Shown: positions 7,155 through 9,912 of the stretch, piece by piece | Numbering within the stretch: position 1 is the stretch's first letter | How the letters are laid out: each line of letters opens with the position of its first letter | Assembly (NCBI GenBank): GCA_003158755.1 | Contig: PMLF01000071.1 | Location: 1-9,912 of the forward strand | Reading direction: 5' to 3' | Origin: Elusimicrobiota bacterium | Lineage (GTDB): Bacteria; Elusimicrobiota; Elusimicrobia; FEN-1173 | Length of the DNA: 9,912 nucleotides | Position numbers and translations under genes: made by a program | Notes under the pieces: generated by a model | Seen by the model: the letters and a program-made list of their open reading frames with translations, nothing else | Databases searched by the model: none | Told to the model about the DNA's origin: nothing

Positions 7155-7185
7155 TTGACAAACCCGCGGGGGCGGTGTATATAAT
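7155..7185 (+). promoter_or_regulatory. Sigma70-type promoter upstream of the dehydrogenase pseudogene
   Basis: A perfect -35 hexamer TTGACA (7155-7160) is followed by GTGTATATAATG. Read as TATATA (7178-7183) the spacer is 17 bases; read as TATAAT (7180-7185) it is 19. Either gives the best promoter match in the window. Transcription would start near 7190 and leave a leader of about 25 bases before ATG 7215. It lies in the short gap after SDR 2, so the downstream gene once had its own control. Confidence 0.75.
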
Positions 7186-7203
7186 GTTTAGAACGTTTTA
7201 AAC
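7186..7203. promoter_or_regulatory. Near-perfect 18-bp palindrome at the transcription start: candidate operator
   Basis: GTTTAGAACGTTTTAAAC is an inverted repeat with 8 of 9 base pairs matched (half-site GTTTAGAAC). It sits directly after the -10 hexamer and over the predicted start site, where a bound dimer would block transcription. The stem is too AT-rich and has no loop, so a protein-binding site is more likely than an RNA hairpin. The GbsR/MarR-type regulator encoded at 7756-8253 is an obvious candidate binder, which is inference only. Confidence 0.5.
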
Positions 7204-7214
7204 GGAGAGAACTC

Positions 7215-7596
7215 ATGCCGCCGGTCCGCCGTCCCGTCCCCGCCCCCGTCCCGTCCCGCTCGTCGGTCGCCGAAACGCTTTCGGCGCGCATCGAATCCCG
7301 GAAGGCCCGGATCGGCGTCGTGGGCCTCGGCTACGTCGGCCTTCCTCTGGCCTGCGAGTTCGCCCGGGCCGGTTTCTTCGTGACGGGCTACGACGTCGAC
7401 CGCTCCCGGGTGGCGTCCCTCAAGAAGAAGATCTCCTACGTGCAGGACGTGTCCTCGGAGACGATCGCTTCGGAGATTCGCTCGGACCGACCACGGTTGT
7501 TTCGATATCCCCGGGATCGTCCTCGCGGCCTCGCTGGTGGCCGACTGCCGCAACGCCGCGAAAGGCTTGTCGTCCCCCAAGATCGTCCGACTTTGA
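7215..7596 (+). pseudogene. Nucleotide-sugar 6-dehydrogenase remnant (UDP-GlcNAc/UDP-glucose dehydrogenase family), internally deleted and frameshifted
   Basis: The first part reads from ATG 7215 (GGAG at 7204-7207, 7 bases upstream). It carries ARIGVVGLGYVGLPLACEFA with the NAD-binding G37-x-G39-x-x-G42, then VTGYDVDRSRVASL and SYVQDVSSETI, the N-terminus of a WbpA/UDP-glucose dehydrogenase-type enzyme that oxidises a UDP-sugar to its uronate. Recognisable homology stops near residue 90. In the next (+1) frame, 7486-7596 encodes TDHGCFDIPGIV, then LVADCRNAAKG and SPKIVRL before TGA, which is the C-terminal end of the same family. About 300 residues, including the catalytic cysteine, are missing, and the join is out of frame. 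Reading on in the first frame gives an Arg/Pro-rich tail to 7613 that looks like nothing. A functional enzyme is excluded; assembly collapse is the main alternative to a true deletion. Confidence 0.8.
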
Positions 7597-7620
7597 AGGA
7601 CGCCGACGAATGATTTTTTT
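7583..7620 (+). terminator. Weak candidate terminator after the pseudogene
   Basis: A run of seven T (7614-7620) follows two mutually exclusive short stems, CGTCC/GGACG (7584-7588 with 7598-7602) or TCGTC/GACGA (7583-7587 with 7605-7609). The second stem ends four bases before the T run. Both stems are only 5 bp, so efficiency would be low. Confidence 0.25.
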
Positions 7621-7625
7621 GTGTC

Positions 7626-7721
7626 CGTTCATGGGGTCCGATTCTTCTCGTCGTAGGGGCGGGTCTAAGACCCGCCCCCAACAAAAGGGCTTCCGACGGG
7701 GATTGATCCACCCCCTGAACG
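7626..7721. repeat. Intergenic repeat copy 3: CGTTC-ended element with GC palindrome core
   Basis: A 96-bp element between the pseudogene and the regulator gene, in the same orientation as the copy at 2884-2980. The palindromic core is at 7656-7678 and the flanking bases are identical over 38 bp; the arms have drifted (left end CGTTCATGGGGTCC, right end on the minus strand CGTTCAGGGGGTGGATCAA). It ends 34 bases before the regulator start, so it occupies the place where that operon's promoter would be expected. Confidence 0.85.
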
Positions 7722-7755
7722 GTCGCCATTTTTGCTTGAACCTCGGGTGACGCCC

Positions 7756-8253
7756 ATGGAATCTTCCCCCACCTTCCAAGCCCGGTTCGCGGCGTTTTGC
7801 GGCGAGCTGGCCGAGAGCCTGAGCTTCAATCGCTCCGTCGGACAGATCTACGGCCTCCTCTACCTCTCGCCGGATCCCCTCTCCCTCAGCGACATCGCCG
7901 AGACGTTGGCGATGAGCAAAGGCAACGCCAGCCTGAACCTCCGCCTCCTGGAAGAGTGGGGCGCGGTCCACCCCGTTTCCAAGAGCGGAACCCGGCAGGA
8001 CTATTACCAAGTCAACGACGACCTCCAGGGAATCGCGATCCGCCGGATCCAGGAAGGGATCGTCAAACGCCTCGACCACGCCGAACGGGCGCTCGAGGGG
8101 CTGAAGGTCGATTACAAAAGCGCCGGCGTGGCGGACCCGTCGGGGGTGGTGAAGAACCGCCTGAACAAGACCGGCCTCTTCGCGAAGCGGATCCGCCGGG
8201 CCTTGAAACTGATCCCGCGCCTTTCCCTGTTCATCGGACTGGGAACGCGATGA
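7756..8253 (+). CDS. GbsR/MarR-family winged-helix transcriptional regulator
   Basis: A 165-residue DNA-binding regulator of the GbsR branch of the MarR superfamily. The family pattern is clear: helix 1 with SVGQIYGLLYLSPDPLSLSD (residues 27-46), a helix-turn-helix IAETLAMSKGNASLNLRLLE (47-66), and a wing region WGAVHPVSKSGTRQDYYQV (68-86). The C-terminal helices (about 90-165) would form the dimer. I chose ATG 7756, which follows GGGTGA with 5 bases spacing; GTG 7747 and TTG 7732 are in-frame alternatives that add 3 or 8 residues without similarity to the family. Its stop overlaps the ABC permease start as ATGA, so it is made together with the exporter. GbsR itself senses choline; the ligand here is unknown. 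Local control of the polysaccharide genes, perhaps through the palindrome at 7186-7203, is inferred. Confidence 0.87.
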   Translation: MESSPTFQARFAAFCGELAESLSFNRSVGQIYGLLYLSPDPLSLSDIAETLAMSKGNASLNLRLLEEWGAVHPVSKSGTRQDYYQVNDDLQGIAIRRIQEGIVKRLDHAERALEGLKVDYKSAGVADPSGVVKNRLNKTGLFAKRIRRALKLIPRLSLFIGLGTR

Positions 8254-9125
8254 GGGGCCGCGGTGGTATGGCGCCCGAAAATATCCCCAGGACGACGGGC
8301 GAACGCCGTTTCGAGATCCGCATCCATCCCGGCCGGGCCTCCGCGGCGGAATTCCTGCGGGAGTTCTGGGTTTATCGGGACCTCCTCTATTTCCTGACGA
8401 TGCGCGAGGTCAGCGTGCGGTACAAGCAGACCGCGCTGGGCGTGCTCTGGGTGGTGCTCCAGCCGCTCTTGGCCGCCCTCGTCTTCGCCGTCGTCCTGGG
8501 CCGATGGGCGCACATCCCCTCGAGCGGCACCTCCTACCCGTTGTTCGTCTATTCGTCGATGGTGCTTTGGAACCTCTTTTCCCAGGGGATCACCCGGGCG
8601 GGGGACAGCATCATCGCCGACGAAAAACTCGTGACCAAGGTGTATTTCCCCCGGGCCATGATCCCCCTCGGCGCGGCGGCGTCCACCTGGGTGGATTTCG
8701 CCGTTTCGTTCGCGCTGCTGGCGGCGGCCCTGGTGTGGATGGGAGGGGGAGCCGTTCGCGCCCTCTGGCTGCTGCCCGTCGCCTTCGTCTTGACGGCCGT
8801 CTTGACGTTCGGGTTGGGCGCCCTGATCTCTTCCTTGAACGTCCGCTACCGGGACTTCCGCTACATCACGCCCTTCCTATTGCAGATCGGATTGTATCTG
8901 TCCCCCGTGGTCTATCCGGCGTCCTTGGTCCCCGCCCGATGGCGGACCCTCTATTTCCTCAATCCCATGGCGGGGCTCCTCGAAACGTTCCGCTATTCGT
9001 TGTTCGGTCGCGGGGAATGGCATGCGGGAGAGCTGGGGATCAGCGCGGGAATGTGCGTCCTCGTCTTCGCGGCGGGGCTGCTGGTCTTTCGTTGGGTGGA
9101 ACGCGGTTTCTCGGATTACATATGA
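8250..9125 (+). CDS. wzm: ABC-2 type polysaccharide/O-antigen export permease (Wzm)
   Basis: A 291-residue inner-membrane permease that with the ATPase would move undecaprenyl-linked polysaccharide across the inner membrane. After an amphipathic N-terminus (EFWVYRDLLYFLTMREVSVRYKQ written in two parts: EFWVYRDLLYFL, residues 38-49, and VSVRYKQ, 54-60) about six hydrophobic segments are visible near residues 62-84, 96-113, 137-163, 168-195, 205-225 and 262-281. ALGVLWVVLQPLL, KVYFPRAMIPL, SLNVRYRDFRY and LNPMAGLLETFR are characteristic of Wzm/TagG/KpsM-type permeases, and the C-terminal ERGFSDYI is the usual ending. The start ATG 8250 lies inside the regulator stop (ATGA); ATG 8268 is a possible second start. 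The stop overlaps the ATPase start in the same way, giving a coupled three-gene unit. Confidence 0.92.
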   Translation: MRGRGGMAPENIPRTTGERRFEIRIHPGRASAAEFLREFWVYRDLLYFLTMREVSVRYKQTALGVLWVVLQPLLAALVFAVVLGRWAHIPSSGTSYPLFVYSSMVLWNLFSQGITRAGDSIIADEKLVTKVYFPRAMIPLGAAASTWVDFAVSFALLAAALVWMGGGAVRALWLLPVAFVLTAVLTFGLGALISSLNVRYRDFRYITPFLLQIGLYLSPVVYPASLVPARWRTLYFLNPMAGLLETFRYSLFGRGEWHAGELGISAGMCVLVFAAGLLVFRWVERGFSDYI

Positions 9126-9912
9126 CCGGCGACTCTATGATTTCCACCCGCGGGCTGGGAAAAAAATACCGCATACGCACGGGAGCCGGGCGGGGTTACC
9201 GGACGCTGCGGGAGGACCTCGTCGGCATGATCCGGCGGGGGGGCCGGCTTCCGGGCGGAACCGCGGACTTTTGGGCCTTGCGGGAGGTGACGTTGGACGT
9301 TCCCCGTGGGGAAGTGCTGGGGATTATCGGCCGCAACGGCGCCGGGAAGAGTACGCTGCTGAAGATCCTCTCGCGCATCACCACGCCCACCGAGGGCGAG
9401 GCCGTCCTCCGGGGACGCGTGGCCTCCCTGTTGGAGGTGGGCACGGGGTTTCATCCGGAGCTGACTGGACGCGAGAACATTTTTTTAAGCGGAGCCGTTT
9501 TGGGGATGACGCGGCGCGAGATCCGCGCGAAGTACGACGAGATCACGGCGTTCTCCGGCGTGGAGTCGTTCTTGGAGGAGCCGGTCAAACGATATTCCTC
9601 CGGAATGAAAATGCGCCTCGCGTTCTCCGTGGCGGCCCACCTGGAGCCCGAGATCCTGCTGGTGGACGAAGTACTCGCGGTGGGAGACGCCGAGTTTCAG
9701 AAGAAATGCCTCGGGAAGATGGAGGACGTCTCACGGAATTCCGGGCGCACCGTCCTCTTCGTCAGCCACAACATGGCCGCCGTGCGGAACCTGTGCCGCC
9801 GCGTCGTCTGGATGGACAAGGGCGGGATCGTTTCCGATGGGGATCCGCGCCTCGTCATCGGGAAATATCTGGAAAAGGTGGGGGAGTTGTCGTCGATTTC
9901 GCTCGCGGACCG
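9122..9912 (+). CDS. wzt: ABC-type polysaccharide/O-antigen export ATPase (Wzt), 3' end outside the window
   Basis: The cytoplasmic nucleotide-binding subunit that powers the Wzm permease. At least 263 residues are visible and the frame is open to the window end, so the stop and any C-terminal carbohydrate-binding domain lie beyond it. Walker A is GRNGAGKST (residues 70-78), the ABC signature is YSSGM (158-162), Walker B is ILLVDEVLAVGD (178-189) with E183 as catalytic glutamate, and the switch histidine is H216 in VSHNM. LLEVGTGFHPELTGRENIF is the Wzt/TagH-type segment after Walker A. The spacer of about 25 residues before FWALREV is longer than in ordinary transport ATPases, as is common in this branch. 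ATG 9122 overlaps the permease stop (ATGA); ATG 9137 is an alternative start. A Wzt with a C-terminal domain would select the modified chain end. Confidence 0.93.
   Translation, partial: MTGDSMISTRGLGKKYRIRTGAGRGYRTLREDLVGMIRRGGRLPGGTADFWALREVTLDVPRGEVLGIIGRNGAGKSTLLKILSRITTPTEGEAVLRGRVASLLEVGTGFHPELTGRENIFLSGAVLGMTRREIRAKYDEITAFSGVESFLEEPVKRYSSGMKMRLAFSVAAHLEPEILLVDEVLAVGDAEFQKKCLGKMEDVSRNSGRTVLFVSHNMAAVRNLCRRVVWMDKGGIVSDGDPRLVIGKYLEKVGELSSISLAD

Noticed and set aside
4929..7161. Two long minus-strand open frames (4929-6005 and 5908-7161; 358 and 417 residues)
   Set aside because: They lie antisense to two SDR genes with clear motifs, are low-complexity products of GC-rich codon bias, and show no recognisable domain.
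1553..7721. CRISPR-like spaced repeats
   Set aside because: The three copies are kilobases apart, of different inner sequence, and have no regular spacing or cas genes.
7703..7732. Possible promoter for the regulator formed by the repeat end (TTGATC with CATTTT)
   Set aside because: Poor -10 match and 18-base spacer; too weak to list.

Overview
The window is GC-rich (clearly above 60 %) and every gene I can support lies on the + strand. Bacterial Shine-Dalgarno sites, 4-bp stop/start overlaps and an ABC-type polysaccharide exporter point to a diderm (Gram-negative type) bacterium. The small intergenic repeats and the mixture of families recall uncultured phyla such as Elusimicrobiota or Omnitrophota, or a deltaproteobacterial lineage. 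That placement is a guess from style only; no rRNA or other phylogenetic marker is present.

Positions 1-2867 hold a housekeeping block. A heptamer-repeat leader (1-75) runs into rng (ribonuclease G, 87-1517). After a repeat-filled gap come a fungal-type cytosine deaminase homologue (1693-2130) and an overlapping YgjP-type zinc metallopeptidase (2127-2867).

Positions 3056-7137 hold a tightly packed nucleotide-sugar/glycan operon: a DegT-family aminotransferase resembling WbpE/WlbC, a family 2 glycosyltransferase of the dolichyl-phosphate-mannose-synthase type, and two consecutive NAD-dependent extended SDR epimerase/dehydratases related to CDP-paratose 2-epimerase. The second SDR has Phe where the catalytic Tyr is expected. 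A strong sigma70-like promoter with a palindrome at its start site (7155-7203) follows. It drives a wrecked nucleotide-sugar 6-dehydrogenase (7215-7596), of which only the N-terminal NAD-binding part and the extreme C-terminus survive, in different frames.

Positions 7756-9912 hold a second translationally coupled operon: a GbsR/MarR-type regulator, an ABC-2 permease (Wzm) and the ATPase (Wzt, cut by the window end). The genes together read as a surface-polysaccharide locus: sugar modification, lipid-linked transfer, then export. The dehydrogenase remnant and the aminotransferase would both fit a UDP-GlcNAcA-type amino-sugar route.

Three intergenic repeats share inverted ends (CGTTCAGG...CCTGAACG). 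Two have the same GC-rich palindromic core and lie in direct orientation around the aminotransferase-to-pseudogene segment. The third keeps the ends but has an unrelated core. No gene-free stretch exceeds 300 bases. I see no tRNA, rRNA, CRISPR array, transposase or riboswitch.
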